A DNA stretch of 38,590 nt from Streptobacillus canis (GCF_009733925.1 NZ_WOEI01000016.1:1-38590), one strand, 5' to 3'. Shown: positions 20,305 to 28,549, counted from the stretch's first letter. Notes: a model not told the origin generated them from the sequence alone. Translations and numbers: made by a program.

Positions 20305-21368
20305 CTATCCGTTTATTATATTTAATGAAACAAATCCTCCAAGAGCTTTAAAACATTTCATATAATCAACTTTATCTAAATTTAAACCTAGAATTTGTTC
20401 TTTTTTTGCTTCTAAACTTAAGAATACAAGTTTATCATTTAATCCAGTAGTTGGATTAATATTATCTAGTATTCCATCAAATATTATTTTATCTAACATA
20501 TTTTTATCGTTTCTAAATACTAAATCTATTACACCTAACACTGTTCCATATATTAATTCTGAATAAGCATCTTTTAAACCTTTGTCACTAATATATGTTC
20601 TCGTATAATCTTTCTTTGTAGCTACATATGTAACATTTTTTAAAGTTGGAATAACATCACTATTAGGTAAAATATAATTAATAGTTAATGTTTTACCTGT
20701 CTCATTATATATTACTTCAAAATCCCATCCCATATCTATAGGGTAATCAATATTATCTAATAATAATTCAAAATATTTTTCTATTCCTTCTTTTTCACCA
20801 TTAATAAATTTTTGATTTAATGTTTCTAAATCATTATTATATTTTACTCTATCTTCTTCAAACTCTACTTTTTTTCTTTCCCAGTTTTGAACTTCTTTAT
20901 TCTAGTTTTCTAATAATTTTTCATTTCTTTGTTTGATCACTGAAACAGAGCTTTCCCATCTTTTTAGACTTTCTTCATATTCTGCCTTATTTTTCGTTTC
21001 AAAAGATGAAAATAGTTTACCTATAAAGCTAGATTGATATTCTGGTTTAGGTGGAATTAATTCTAATATTGGTTCAATTGGTTTTTCAATATTAAAATCT
21101 ACATCATTAGTGTCTGTCAAAATATTTACATCATTTTCAAGCTCTAATTCAGCATGTATTCTCATCAATCTTTCTCTTAATTCTATTGCTTCATTTTTTT
21201 CAACTTCTGCTGCACCCTTAAAATTATTAATTTGTTGTTTTTGAGCAGCTTTTTGCATTGCTTTCATTTCTCTCTTTTGTTTTTTTTCCATTCTTTTACT
21301 TTCCCTTTGAATGGTTCAATCCTTTGAACATCTCTTATCATTCCAAAAATTCCACTACTTCTTGCCAT
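20305..21368 (-). pseudogene. Unknown coiled-coil protein gene with a frameshift and an in-frame TAG
   Basis: I do not recognise the family. The best start is the ATG at 21368 (protein start MARSSGIFGMIRDVQRIEPF) with AAGGAGG four to five bases upstream, 10 bp after the methyltransferase gene. That frame stops at 21264. The coding signal continues in the -1 frame from an A8 run (21280-21287). It then meets a TAG at 20904-20902 and resumes in the same frame after it to TAA at 20305. Read through both lesions, the protein is about 353 residues. It has a basic N-terminus, a Glu/Lys-rich helical middle (likely coiled coil), then a compact alpha/beta C-terminal domain starting near YPIDMGWDFEVIYNETGKTL. 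The sense reading between TAG and the next ATG is continuous, which argues for one original gene. The lesions could be real decay, recoding, or sequence errors. Confidence 0.7.
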
Positions 21369-21377
21369 TACTCCTCC

Positions 21378-21854
21378 TTATTTTTTAGGAAACCAGGGTA
21401 ATACCCTATTTACTTTATTCATATACTCCAAATACTCTGCTCCAAATTTTTCCAATAACCATTTTTCTTCAGTATTTTTAACTAGTACTGTTAAAAAAAC
21501 ATAGAAAATAACAAGAAATATCAATAATATATAATTATTAAGCCACATGAATACTGTAGTAAATATAAATAAAAATGCTGAATATATTGGATTCCTTACT
21601 ATTGAATAGATTCCATTTGTAAGTAGAACTTCTCTTGATATCTTTTCAGTAATCTTTTGTACTAATACTGCATATACCCATAATATTATACCACTAATTA
21701 TGAAAAAAATACCTAAAATATTAAAAAATATTTTTTCCATACCCATATTACCATAAGTTATATAACCAAAAACTTTAAATATGATCATAAACAAAGTAAC
21801 AATAAAACAAAAAATTACATAAAATGGTCCTATTCCAAATATTGGTAATTTCAT
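21378..21854 (-). CDS. Isoprenylcysteine carboxyl methyltransferase-like membrane protein
   Basis: A 158-residue protein with four to five membrane helices. The C-terminal half has NGIYSIVRNPIYSAFLFIF and NTEEKWLLEKFGAEYLEYMNKVNRVLPW. The 'R-[HN]-P-x-Y' plus 'E-E-x-x-L...F...Y..Y' pattern is the SAM-binding signature of the ICMT/PEMT superfamily of small membrane methyltransferases. In bacteria the substrate is usually unknown (lipid or small molecule). The ATG at 21854 has GAGG eight bases upstream; the GTG at 21863 is part of that ribosome site. Confidence 0.85.
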   Translation of the reverse strand: MKLPIFGIGPFYVIFCFIVTLFMIIFKVFGYITYGNMGMEKIFFNILGIFFIISGIILWVYAVLVQKITEKISREVLLTNGIYSIVRNPIYSAFLFIFTTVFMWLNNYILLIFLVIFYVFLTVLVKNTEEKWLLEKFGAEYLEYMNKVNRVLPWFPKK

Positions 21855-21866
21855 ATTTATCACCTC

Positions 21867-21898
21867 AAAAAAAAGTGTAAGAACATGTCTTACACTTT
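21867..21898 (-). terminator. Terminator of the lysS operon
   Basis: An 11-bp perfect inverted repeat (AAAGTGTAAGA / TCTTACACTTT) with a 5-nt loop, followed on the minus strand by a run of T at 21874-21867. It ends just before the ribosome site of the ICMT-like gene, which must therefore rely on read-through or a promoter inside this region. Confidence 0.85.
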
Positions 21899-21903
21899 AT
21901 ATA

Positions 21904-23394
21904 TTATTCAAAATGTGTTTCTTTTTTTAGTGTAGGGAACATAATAACATCTCTTATAGATGATGAGTTAGTAAGTAACATTACTAATCTGTCTATTCCT
22001 ATTCCTAATCCTCCAGCAGGTGGCATTCCATATTCTAATGCTCTGATGTAGTCAAGATCCATTTCTGTAGCCTCATCATCACCATTTTCTTTTGCTCTAA
22101 CTTGGTCTTCGAATCTTTCTTTTTGATCTTTAGGATCATTTAATTCTGAATAAGCATTTCCATATTCTCTTCCAGTAATGAATAATTCAAATCTATCAAC
22201 CCATTCAGTTTCACCTTTAGAGTTTTTAGAAAGAGGTGAAATTTCTTTTGGATAATCTGTTACAAATGTTGGATTAACTATAGTATGCTCAACTTTTTCT
22301 TCAAAAAGTAAGTTTAAAATACCAAATTTAGTATATGTTTTATCTTTATCTAAATGTATACCTAATCCTTTTGCAAATTCTATTGCAGATTCATCTGTAG
22401 TATTTTCGTCCATAACAAATCCTGTATGCTCTTTAACTATTTCTCTCATAGTTACTCTTCTCCAAGGTTTTGCCATGTTTATCATTTTATCTTCATAAGG
22501 TATTTCATATGTTCCATATAAATGATATGTTAATGAAGAAATTAAATCTTCAGTAATATTCATCATATCATTGAAATCTCCATATGCTTGGTATAATTCC
22601 ATCATAGTAAATTCAGGATTATGTTTAATAGATACCCCTTCATTTCTAAAGTTTCTATTGATTTCAAATACTTTTTCAAATCCTCCAACTAATAATCTCT
22701 TTAAGTATAATTCTGGAGCTATTCTTAAATACATATCCATATCTAAAGCGTTATGGTGTGTTGCAAATGGCCTAGCATTTGCCCCTCCTAAAATTGGGTG
22801 TAACATAGGAGTTTCAACTTCAGTAAATCCTTTTTTCTCTAAATATGTTCTAAAATATCTAATAATTTCAAATCTTTTTTTCATTGTATCCATTACTTCA
22901 GGATTCATAACTAAATCCACATATCTTTGTCTATAACGCATTTCAATGTTTTGAAGTCCTGAGAACTTATCTGGTAATGGTCTAATATTTTTAGATAAAA
23001 TTTCTAAGTGTGTTGCCTTGATTGTTAATTCTCCTGTTTGAGTACGGAATAATTTACCTACTACTCCAACAAAATCTCCAGTTGCAAGTCTTTTGAATGT
23101 TTCGTATTCTTCTTCACCTATTTCATCTTTTTTAGCATATATTTGAATTTTTCCAGTTGGATCTTGTATATGTGCAAATCCATTTTTCCCTATTCTTCTA
23201 TATGATACTATTCTTCCTGCAGTTTGAAATTCTTTTTCTGAAGTTTCATCAAAAGTTAATATAGTTCCAACTTCGTCTTTTTTATCGAAGTGTCTACCAT
23301 ATGGCTCTATTCCTAAAGCTTTTAATTCTTCAACTTTTCTATATTTTTCTTTCATTACAAAGGTTTCATTTACTGCATGTTCTTTATTTTCCAT
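21904..23394 (-). CDS. lysS: Lysyl-tRNA synthetase, class II
   Basis: A 496-residue enzyme that attaches lysine to tRNA-Lys. The N-terminal OB-fold has AGRIVSYRRIGKNGFAHIQD. The class II core follows, with motif 2 FEINRNFRNEGVSIKHNPEF and motif 3 PPAGGLGIGIDRLVML near the C-terminus. Length is normal for bacterial LysRS. It is the last gene of the rlmH operon and ends with a good terminator. Confidence 0.98.
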   Translation of the reverse strand: MENKEHAVNETFVMKEKYRKVEELKALGIEPYGRHFDKKDEVGTILTFDETSEKEFQTAGRIVSYRRIGKNGFAHIQDPTGKIQIYAKKDEIGEEEYETFKRLATGDFVGVVGKLFRTQTGELTIKATHLEILSKNIRPLPDKFSGLQNIEMRYRQRYVDLVMNPEVMDTMKKRFEIIRYFRTYLEKKGFTEVETPMLHPILGGANARPFATHHNALDMDMYLRIAPELYLKRLLVGGFEKVFEINRNFRNEGVSIKHNPEFTMMELYQAYGDFNDMMNITEDLISSLTYHLYGTYEIPYEDKMINMAKPWRRVTMREIVKEHTGFVMDENTTDESAIEFAKGLGIHLDKDKTYTKFGILNLLFEEKVEHTIVNPTFVTDYPKEISPLSKNSKGETEWVDRFELFITGREYGNAYSELNDPKDQKERFEDQVRAKENGDDEATEMDLDYIRALEYGMPPAGGLGIGIDRLVMLLTNSSSIRDVIMFPTLKKETHFE

Positions 23395-23406
23395 TTAGAC
23401 TTCCTC

Positions 23407-23763
23407 CTATAAGTTTATTTTAACTTCATAACTTGAAATTAAATTTTCTACATCTCTATCATTATATATATTATACATTAATTTTATATTATTATCTACT
23501 TTAATAATACTTTTTGTTAAAATATATACTTGCATTTCTAAAGTATTCATTTTAATTATAGATTTCGTTAATCTACCTTCTACATATTTATGTAGGTATT
23601 CTATTCCCCCTTTTTTCTCTAATAATATTTCTTTATCATTAAAGGTCCAAATATAACTTTCCCCATTATATACATAACTTAATTTATTTTCTGTATATTT
23701 ATAATTTACATTTTTAATTGTCATAACTTCATTTGTAAAGTTATCTTTTATTTCTATATACAT
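23407..23763 (-). CDS. Small beta-rich protein, possibly DUF1934-like
   Basis: A 118-residue soluble protein predicted as mostly beta strands: alternating hydrophobic and polar residues in MTIKNVNYKYTENKLSYVYN, YIWTFNDKEILLEKKGG and MQVYILTKSIIKVDNNIKLM. The strand order and the ending SSYEVKINL remind me of DUF1934 (YwiB), a small lipocalin-like barrel, but the similarity is weak and unverified. It lies between the acidic protein gene and lysS in the same transcript. No signal peptide or membrane segment. Confidence 0.6.
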   Translation of the reverse strand: MYIEIKDNFTNEVMTIKNVNYKYTENKLSYVYNGESYIWTFNDKEILLEKKGGIEYLHKYVEGRLTKSIIKMNTLEMQVYILTKSIIKVDNNIKLMYNIYNDRDVENLISSYEVKINL

Positions 23764-23771
23764 AATATATC

Positions 23772-24185
23772 CTAATCTTCATCATCAAATAAATCATCAA
23801 GGAAAGTATCTATATCCTCATCATCTTCATCTGAATAATCATTTAGTAATTCCATATCATCTTCAATGAAATTATCTTCAACTAGGCCGTTATCATCATT
23901 GAATGAAGAATCAAAATCACTATATTCATTTTCTTCATACCATTCAAATCCTTTTTCATCCATTTTATATGATTCTTCTTGATAATTATCAAGTATACTT
24001 TCTTCTTCATCTTCATCTTCTACTAAAATTAATTCATCATCTTCATAAAAGAATACTTTCTTTATTCCATATTCATTCTCACAAATTAAGTATTCAACAC
24101 CTGCATATGGAAATTCTCCAACACATGTAAAATACTCAATACTATCATTTACATCAAACTCAAATTCGTCACCTATCGTGTACAT
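23772..24185 (-). CDS. Highly acidic DUF1292-like protein
   Basis: A 137-residue protein. The first ~60 residues form a small beta domain (YTIGDEFEFDVNDSIEYFTC, GVEYLICENEYGIKKVFFYE) resembling DUF1292, found in many low-GC bacteria. The remainder is extremely rich in Asp and Glu (DEDEEES, DEDDEDIDTFLDDLFDDED) and probably disordered. Role unknown. It has an AGGAGG site and sits in the rlmH-lysS operon, a translation-related context. Confidence 0.7.
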   Translation of the reverse strand: MYTIGDEFEFDVNDSIEYFTCVGEFPYAGVEYLICENEYGIKKVFFYEDDELILVEDEDEEESILDNYQEESYKMDEKGFEWYEENEYSDFDSSFNDDNGLVEDNFIEDDMELLNDYSDEDDEDIDTFLDDLFDDED

Positions 24186-24196
24186 TCAAACTCCTC

Positions 24197-24661
24197 CTAT
24201 TTATGATACTTTATATTATTTTCTATACAAATACTTCTATAAATTTGCTCTATAAGTATTAGTCTCATTAATTGATGTGGAAATGTCATTTTAGAAAAAC
24301 TTAACTTATAGTCTGCTAATGCTCTAACTTCTTCATTAAAGCCATTAGACCCACCTATAATAAAATTAATTTCACTATAGTTTAATTTTAAATTAGTTAT
24401 TTTTTCTGCTAATTTTTCACTAGATATATTTTCACCCTTAATATCTAATAGTATATTATACCCTGAATTTTTATTTATGGTATCAACAATTAATTTTGAT
24501 TCTTTACTTATTGCTAAACTAATATTACTATCTGCTTCTTCTTTAAGTTCAATTATGTTTAATTTAATATATTTTGATAGTCTTTTTGAGAATTCATCAA
24601 TACCATCAATTATGTATTTTTCCTTTATTTTACCAACACAAATTATATTAACTTTCAACAT
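24197..24661 (-). CDS. rlmH: 23S rRNA (pseudouridine1915-N3)-methyltransferase
   Basis: A 154-residue SPOUT-class methyltransferase that modifies pseudouridine 1915 in helix 69 of 23S rRNA. Conserved blocks are INIICVGKIKEKYIIDGI at the start, EINFIIGGSNGFNEEV (knot, SAM-binding) and LSFSKMTFPHQLMRLILIEQ with YRSICIENNIKYHK at the end, which are diagnostic for RlmH. It has an AGGGGG ribosome site and a strong promoter right behind mutL. Confidence 0.96.
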   Translation of the reverse strand: MLKVNIICVGKIKEKYIIDGIDEFSKRLSKYIKLNIIELKEEADSNISLAISKESKLIVDTINKNSGYNILLDIKGENISSEKLAEKITNLKLNYSEINFIIGGSNGFNEEVRALADYKLSFSKMTFPHQLMRLILIEQIYRSICIENNIKYHK

Positions 24662-24684
24662 TATAATTCCCCCTCAACTAAAGT

Positions 24685-24713
24685 TATATATCATATCTTA
24701 GGCAAAATGTCAA
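24685..24713 (-). promoter_or_regulatory. Promoter of the rlmH-lysS operon
   Basis: On the minus strand a perfect TTGACA (24713-24708), 17-bp spacer, TATATA (24690-24685). It begins one base after the mutL stop codon and is 24 bp before the rlmH start. Confidence 0.8.
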
Positions 24714-24714
24714 G

Positions 24715-26517
24715 TTATTTTACACGTCCAAACATTTTGTCTAAATCATATTTAGAAATTTTTGATATTATTGGTCTTCCATGAGGGCATGTATACTTAC
24801 CAACTTCATGTAATCTTCTAACCATATTTTGCATTTCATTCATTGTTAATTTTTGTCCTGCTTTTATTGCTCCTCGACAAGACATTGAGATTATTATTTT
24901 TTCTCTAATATCCCCAACCTTATTCTTATTCTTTAAATCATTTAAAATATTATCTAATATATTTGTTATACTTTCTCTAAAATTAAAATTAGGTACTGCT
25001 CTAAGAGCAATTTGATTATTTGATATTTCATCTATTTCAAATCCTAATTTTTCAAATACTTCAATATTATTAAATATGATATCTTTATCAATAGGAGTAA
25101 TATCTATTACTTCAGGTAGTAATAGTATCTGTGAACTAATTTCTTTTTTTTCAAAACTTGACATTAATTCTTCATAAAGCAATCTTTCATGTATAATATG
25201 TTGATCATATATTTCAAGATTATCATCTCTATTTACTAATATATATGTATCAAAAATTTGTCCTAAAACTTCATAATATTTTTCTTCTCCTTCTTTTTTT
25301 TCAAAGAAAGGTTTTAAATACTCATTTTTAGGTTTTTCTTCAATAATTTTTTCTTCATCTTCTTCATAAAATGGATTTTCATATATTAATTTTGTTTCTT
25401 TTACTTCCATTTCTTTATTGTCTTTAAATATTGGTACAAAAGGTTTACTCTCAACTTCTTCTTTTGTAAATAGATTTAAAGGAATATATTCTGACTCTAT
25501 TTTATCTTTTTGTTCTTCTTCAACTTTTGGTTTTAAAGTTGGTTGCCAAGCTCTTCTATCAAATTCATAGAAGAAATCTTCTATTGATTTTTTTATATCA
25601 TTATATACTATTTTTTCATCAGAAAATTTTATCATTTTCTTACTTGGATGTACATTCACATCTACTTCATGTGGATTTACATTATACATTAATATTACGA
25701 ATGGATATTTCCCTTTCATAAGTTTAGTATAGTATGCGTCTATTACTGCTCTATCAAGTAAATTAGATTTAACATATCTACCATTAACATAAGTGTATAT
25801 ATATTCTTTTGAAGATCTTAAAATTTCAACATTTCCTAAATATCCATATTCAAATTTTTCTAGATTTTTAAGAACATTTTTACCAAATAATTCAAAAATC
25901 GTACTTTCCATACCATTTCCAGTAGTTTTTAATGTAACTTTCCCTTCTATATATAGGGTAATCGAAACATTTGGATTTGCTAAAGCTTCCTTTAAAACTA
26001 TATCCTTAATTTTATTATATTCTGTACTTTCTTTTCTTAAAAACTTCTTTCTTGCTGGAGTATTGTAGAATAAATCTCTAATTTCTATTTCTGTACCTGT
26101 AGTTCTACTAATACTTTCATATTTTCTAACAACACCAGCATATGCATTTATTATTGTACCTAGTTTTTCATCTTTAGTTTTACTACTCATAGATAATTTT
26201 GAAACTGCTGCAATTGAAGCTAAGGCCTCTCCTCTAAAACCGTATGTTCTTAAATTAAAGATATCTTCTTTAGTTGAAATTTTAGATGTTGCATGTCTTT
26301 CTATACTAAGTAATACATCCTCTTTACTCATACCTTTTCCATTATCAGCTATCTTTACATATGTTCCGCCATTTAATACTTCTATTTGTATAGATGTTGA
26401 ATTTGCATCTAAAGAATTTTCAAGTAATTCTTTAATCATACTTGCTGGATTCTCTACTACTTCTCCAGCTGCTATAATGTTTGAGATACTATCATCTAAT
26501 ATTTTAATAATAGCCAT
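24715..26517 (-). CDS. mutL: DNA mismatch repair protein MutL, endonuclease type
   Basis: A 600-residue protein. The N-terminal GHKL ATPase has ISNIIAAGEVVENPASMIKE, VKIADNGKGM, TYGFRGEALASIAAV and LFYNTPARKKFL. A charged linker of about 100 residues follows. The C-terminal domain contains DQHIIHERLLYEE, the DQHA(x)2E(x)4E metal motif of nicking MutL proteins, plus SCRGAIKAGQ and CPHGRPI. This means it cuts the error strand itself, as in bacteria without MutH. I start at MAIIKILDDSISN (26517), where the family begins; the open frame extends 31 codons further upstream, but that extension is unlike any MutL and overlaps the promoter region. Confidence 0.97.
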   Translation of the reverse strand: MAIIKILDDSISNIIAAGEVVENPASMIKELLENSLDANSTSIQIEVLNGGTYVKIADNGKGMSKEDVLLSIERHATSKISTKEDIFNLRTYGFRGEALASIAAVSKLSMSSKTKDEKLGTIINAYAGVVRKYESISRTTGTEIEIRDLFYNTPARKKFLRKESTEYNKIKDIVLKEALANPNVSITLYIEGKVTLKTTGNGMESTIFELFGKNVLKNLEKFEYGYLGNVEILRSSKEYIYTYVNGRYVKSNLLDRAVIDAYYTKLMKGKYPFVILMYNVNPHEVDVNVHPSKKMIKFSDEKIVYNDIKKSIEDFFYEFDRRAWQPTLKPKVEEEQKDKIESEYIPLNLFTKEEVESKPFVPIFKDNKEMEVKETKLIYENPFYEEDEEKIIEEKPKNEYLKPFFEKKEGEEKYYEVLGQIFDTYILVNRDDNLEIYDQHIIHERLLYEELMSSFEKKEISSQILLLPEVIDITPIDKDIIFNNIEVFEKLGFEIDEISNNQIALRAVPNFNFRESITNILDNILNDLKNKNKVGDIREKIIISMSCRGAIKAGQKLTMNEMQNMVRRLHEVGKYTCPHGRPIISKISKYDLDKMFGRVK

Positions 26518-26557
26518 ATTTATCACTTCTTTCATAGTAATTGTTTTAATAAATAAT

Positions 26558-26586
26558 ACCATAAATAATGGAAATAATAAAGTCAA
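26558..26586 (-). promoter_or_regulatory. Candidate mutL promoter
   Basis: On the minus strand TTGACT (26586-26581), 17-bp spacer, TATGGT (26563-26558). The -10 is imperfect, so the call is tentative. Confidence 0.4.
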
Positions 26587-26597
26587 TTTTTTTATAC

Positions 26598-26646
26598 TCG
26601 ACAAATACATCTAATCAGTTATATTATATATCTAATTAGATGTATT
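26598..26646 (+). promoter_or_regulatory. Promoter with nested palindromic operator before the FMN reductase remnant
   Basis: AATACATCTAAT (26604-26615) and ATTAGATGTATT (26635-26646) form a perfect 12-bp inverted repeat 19 bp apart. The right arm is also part of a second perfect palindrome, ATCTAATTAGAT (26630-26641). A TCGACA -35-like hexamer (26598-26603) and AT-rich -10 candidates around 26620-26627 overlap it. Repression by a MarR/HxlR-type regulator is plausible, but none is encoded nearby. Confidence 0.5.
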
Positions 26647-26662
26647 AATAGGAGGAATTATT

Positions 26663-27168
26663 ATGAAAAATATTTTATTTATCAATTGTTCATTAAGAAA
26701 GGAATCATAAATTATGCAAAAAGTAAATTTGAAGGAAAAGGATACAAATCTGAACAAGTAGATTATTTAGATGTTCCTTTTTATACTGAAGATATTGAGT
26801 TCCCTACTCCCGAATCAATAAATAGAATAAGAGAACAATTTAAAAATGCTGATATGATATTTATCGCAACAACTGAATATAACGGAAGTATACCAGGAGT
26901 ATTTAAAAATTTACTAGATTGGATTTCTCGTCGGTACCTTCGGTGCTCCAGAATTTGTGAAAGGTAAAATGGTCATTATTTCAGGAGCTGCAGGTGCTCA
27001 CATGCAAAATTAGTATTAAATGATTTAAATGGACTTCTATCACGTATGGGCTTAAAAGTTTTTGAAGAAAAAATTGGTCTTACTTTAGGAGAAGCTTTTG
27101 TAACTCGTAAATTCATACTTTCAGAGGAACAAATGGGTAAAATAAATAAAGTTGTAGAAAAATTCTAA
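26663..27168 (+). pseudogene. Decayed NADPH-dependent FMN reductase gene
   Basis: The protein can be pieced together from two alternating frames. MKNILFINCSLRKES stops at 26708. The next piece (NYAKSKFEGKGYKSEQVDYL ... ATTEYNGSIPGVFKNLLDWI) ends near 26930. Then VGTFGAPEFVKGKMVIISGA and AHMQ stop at about 27010, and LVLNDLNGLLSRMGLKVFEE runs to TAA at 27168. TEYNGSIPGVFKNLLDW is the flavin-binding signature of the NADPH-dependent FMN/azoreductase family (flavodoxin-like). At least three frameshifts are needed, one looking like loss of a single A in an A-run near 27005. An AGGAGG site and ATG at 26663 are intact. The gene is therefore dead, unless the lesions are sequence errors. Confidence 0.88.
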
Positions 27169-27169
27169 A

Positions 27170-27198
27170 TTGATTTTTTTAGAAAATATTGTTATAAT
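27170..27198 (+). promoter_or_regulatory. Strong promoter of the small RNA
   Basis: TTGATT (27170-27175), 17-bp spacer, TATAAT (27193-27198), with an extended TGT directly before the -10. It begins two bases after the stop of the FMN reductase remnant and has no open reading frame behind it. Confidence 0.8.
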
Positions 27199-27204
27199 GA
27201 AAAA

Positions 27205-27429
27205 GCGAGGATATTCGGAATAGTGATAACATTTTTTTGGGCTTTACTTTTTGGATAAGGGGCTGTCCCTGTTAATGTATGCTTAAGGAAATCACGATCT
27301 GACATAGAGCTTTTACGGATCTTATAATACTATAATATATGGCTACCACGTTTTATTTTTAAGGCGACCAATCCACATCACTCCGGTATCTTGGCACCTA
27401 TTGGAATTACATTGTAATTCCTTTTTTTT
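27205..27429 (+). ncRNA. Candidate structured small RNA (~225 nt), possibly 6S-like
   Basis: A strong promoter, no credible reading frame, and a perfect terminator (GGAATTAC / GTAATTCC plus eight T) delimit a transcript of about 225 nt. Its 5' and 3' parts pair. GCGAGGATA (27205-27213) pairs with TATCTTGGC (27387-27395) with one mismatch and one wobble, and AGTGAT (27222-27227) pairs with ATCACT (27377-27382). Between them is an asymmetric interior loop. The interior contains a smaller hairpin around AGGGGCTGTCCCT. One long closing stem around an irregular centre, with this length, recalls 6S RNA, which inhibits RNA polymerase. I could not find the sequence features of tmRNA, RNase P RNA or SRP RNA. 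The 6S idea is only a structural guess; a new sRNA is equally possible. Confidence 0.65.
27403..27429 (+). terminator. Terminator of the small RNA
   Basis: GGAATTAC, loop ATT, GTAATTCC, then eight T (27422-27429). Confidence 0.9.
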
Positions 27430-27431
27430 AC

Positions 27432-27456
27432 AAAAAAAGACGTAGAATTACCTACG
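27432..27456 (-). terminator. Likely terminator of the nan operon
   Basis: On the minus strand CGTAG and CTACG form a 5-bp stem around a 6-nt loop, followed by a T7 tract. It overlaps the stop codon of the last gene. The stem is short, so strength is uncertain. Confidence 0.55.
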
Positions 27457-27699
27457 CCCTCTTAATAAATATATTGTTAAATTTAGTAATGCGCTTGTCA
27501 CAACTGTTGGCATATAATTAAAATACATTGCATAAGTTCTATCTTTATAAGGTATGATAAATAACATAATTACAGCAACCATATTAATAATTAATGGTGG
27601 TAAATACAATTTTTTTGTTACCCTATTCATTAGAAATGTTACAAGTAACGATCCTAATATATATAACTTACTATAATACAACCATAATAAAACTATCAT
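27448..27699 (-). CDS. Small membrane protein ending the nan operon, unknown
   Basis: An 83-residue protein with two or three predicted membrane helices (IVLLWLYYSKLYILGSLLVT, PPLIINMVAVIMLFIIP, YMPTVVTSALLNLTIYLL) and a basic C-terminus RGRR. I do not recognise the family. Its ATG overlaps the stop codon of the transporter permease (TAATG), so it is translationally coupled to the sialic acid transporter. That suggests an accessory role, but nothing in the sequence proves it. Confidence 0.7.
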   Translation of the reverse strand: MIVLLWLYYSKLYILGSLLVTFLMNRVTKKLYLPPLIINMVAVIMLFIIPYKDRTYAMYFNYMPTVVTSALLNLTIYLLRGRR

Positions 27700-28532
27700 T
27701 ATCCTTTAACTGCTCCCATAGTAACACCTTGAGTAAAGTAGCTTTGGAACATTAGGAATACTATTATCATAGGCATAGATGCAAGTGCTGCCCCTGCCAT
27801 TAATAATCCATAGTTTAATGAGAACTCTGCTTGTTGAGCCATTGATGCAACTCCTAAAGGTAAAGTTTTCATAACTTCACTATTAGTGAATATTAATTGA
27901 GAGAAATAGTCATTCCAGCTTGCAATAAATGTAAATATTGCTAAAGCCCCAACTCCTGGTTTAACTATAGGTAAAACTATAGATAAGAATGTTCTAAACT
28001 CTCCACAACCATCAATCTTAGCAGATTCAAGTAATTCATTTGGAACTGAGTGAGAAAATTGTTTCATTAAGAATACTCCAAATGGCCATCCTACTGCTGG
28101 TAAGATTAATGCTTGATATGTATCTATCCATCCTAATTCAGTAATGAATTTTAATAATGGAATTAAGATTACTTGTTTTGGTAATGCCATAGCGGCAACG
28201 AATACTATAAATATTATATTTACTCCTGGGAAATCTTTCTTAGCTAATGCATATCCAGCAAGAGTTGCAGTAATACAAACTAAAATTGTAGTCATAGTTG
28301 AAACAAATACTGAGTTGAAAAACCATCTTGCAGTATTATCAACTAATAATTGTTTATAATTTGCAAGTGTTGGTGATACTGGTATCCATTGTGGTGGTAT
28401 ACTAATTGCAACGTCTTGTAATTTGAAAGATCCTGTTAATATCCAATAAAATGGAAATAAAAAGAATAAAGCAAATACAATTAAAATTATTATTGATATT
28501 ACACCTAAAGGTGTTGTTTTTTTAACTTCCAT
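27699..28532 (-). CDS. Sialic acid ABC transporter permease, MalG type
   Basis: A 277-residue CUT1-family permease with six membrane helices. The EAA loop ELLESAKIDGCGEFRTFLSIVLPIVKPG is well formed, with the conserved glycine in position to meet the ATPase. N-terminal IVFALFFLFPFYWILTGSFK and C-terminal YFTQGVTMGAVKG are typical of MalG-like carbohydrate permeases. Together with the MalF-type gene and the lipoprotein it resembles the streptococcal SatABC sialic acid importer. No ATPase is encoded in the operon, so a shared MsmK-type ATPase elsewhere is expected. Substrate is inferred from neighbours. Confidence 0.88.
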   Translation of the reverse strand: MEVKKTTPLGVISIIILIVFALFFLFPFYWILTGSFKLQDVAISIPPQWIPVSPTLANYKQLLVDNTARWFFNSVFVSTMTTILVCITATLAGYALAKKDFPGVNIIFIVFVAAMALPKQVILIPLLKFITELGWIDTYQALILPAVGWPFGVFLMKQFSHSVPNELLESAKIDGCGEFRTFLSIVLPIVKPGVGALAIFTFIASWNDYFSQLIFTNSEVMKTLPLGVASMAQQAEFSLNYGLLMAGAALASMPMIIVFLMFQSYFTQGVTMGAVKG

Positions 28533-28549
28533 ACTTTCTCCTAACCTAA

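Noticed and set aside
22571..22936. Open frames opposite lysS and, similarly, opposite adhE (35666-36805), atpA and mutL
   Set aside because: All are mirror frames of strongly conserved genes, without ribosome sites or recognisable domains.
26518..26610. 31-codon upstream extension of mutL
   Set aside because: It lies before the conserved MutL N-terminus, overlaps the likely promoter and has no ribosome site.
27205..27429. Riboswitch or T-box leader
   Set aside because: The terminator ends the plus-strand transcript and the next genes are on the minus strand, so it leads no gene. A stand-alone RNA fits better.
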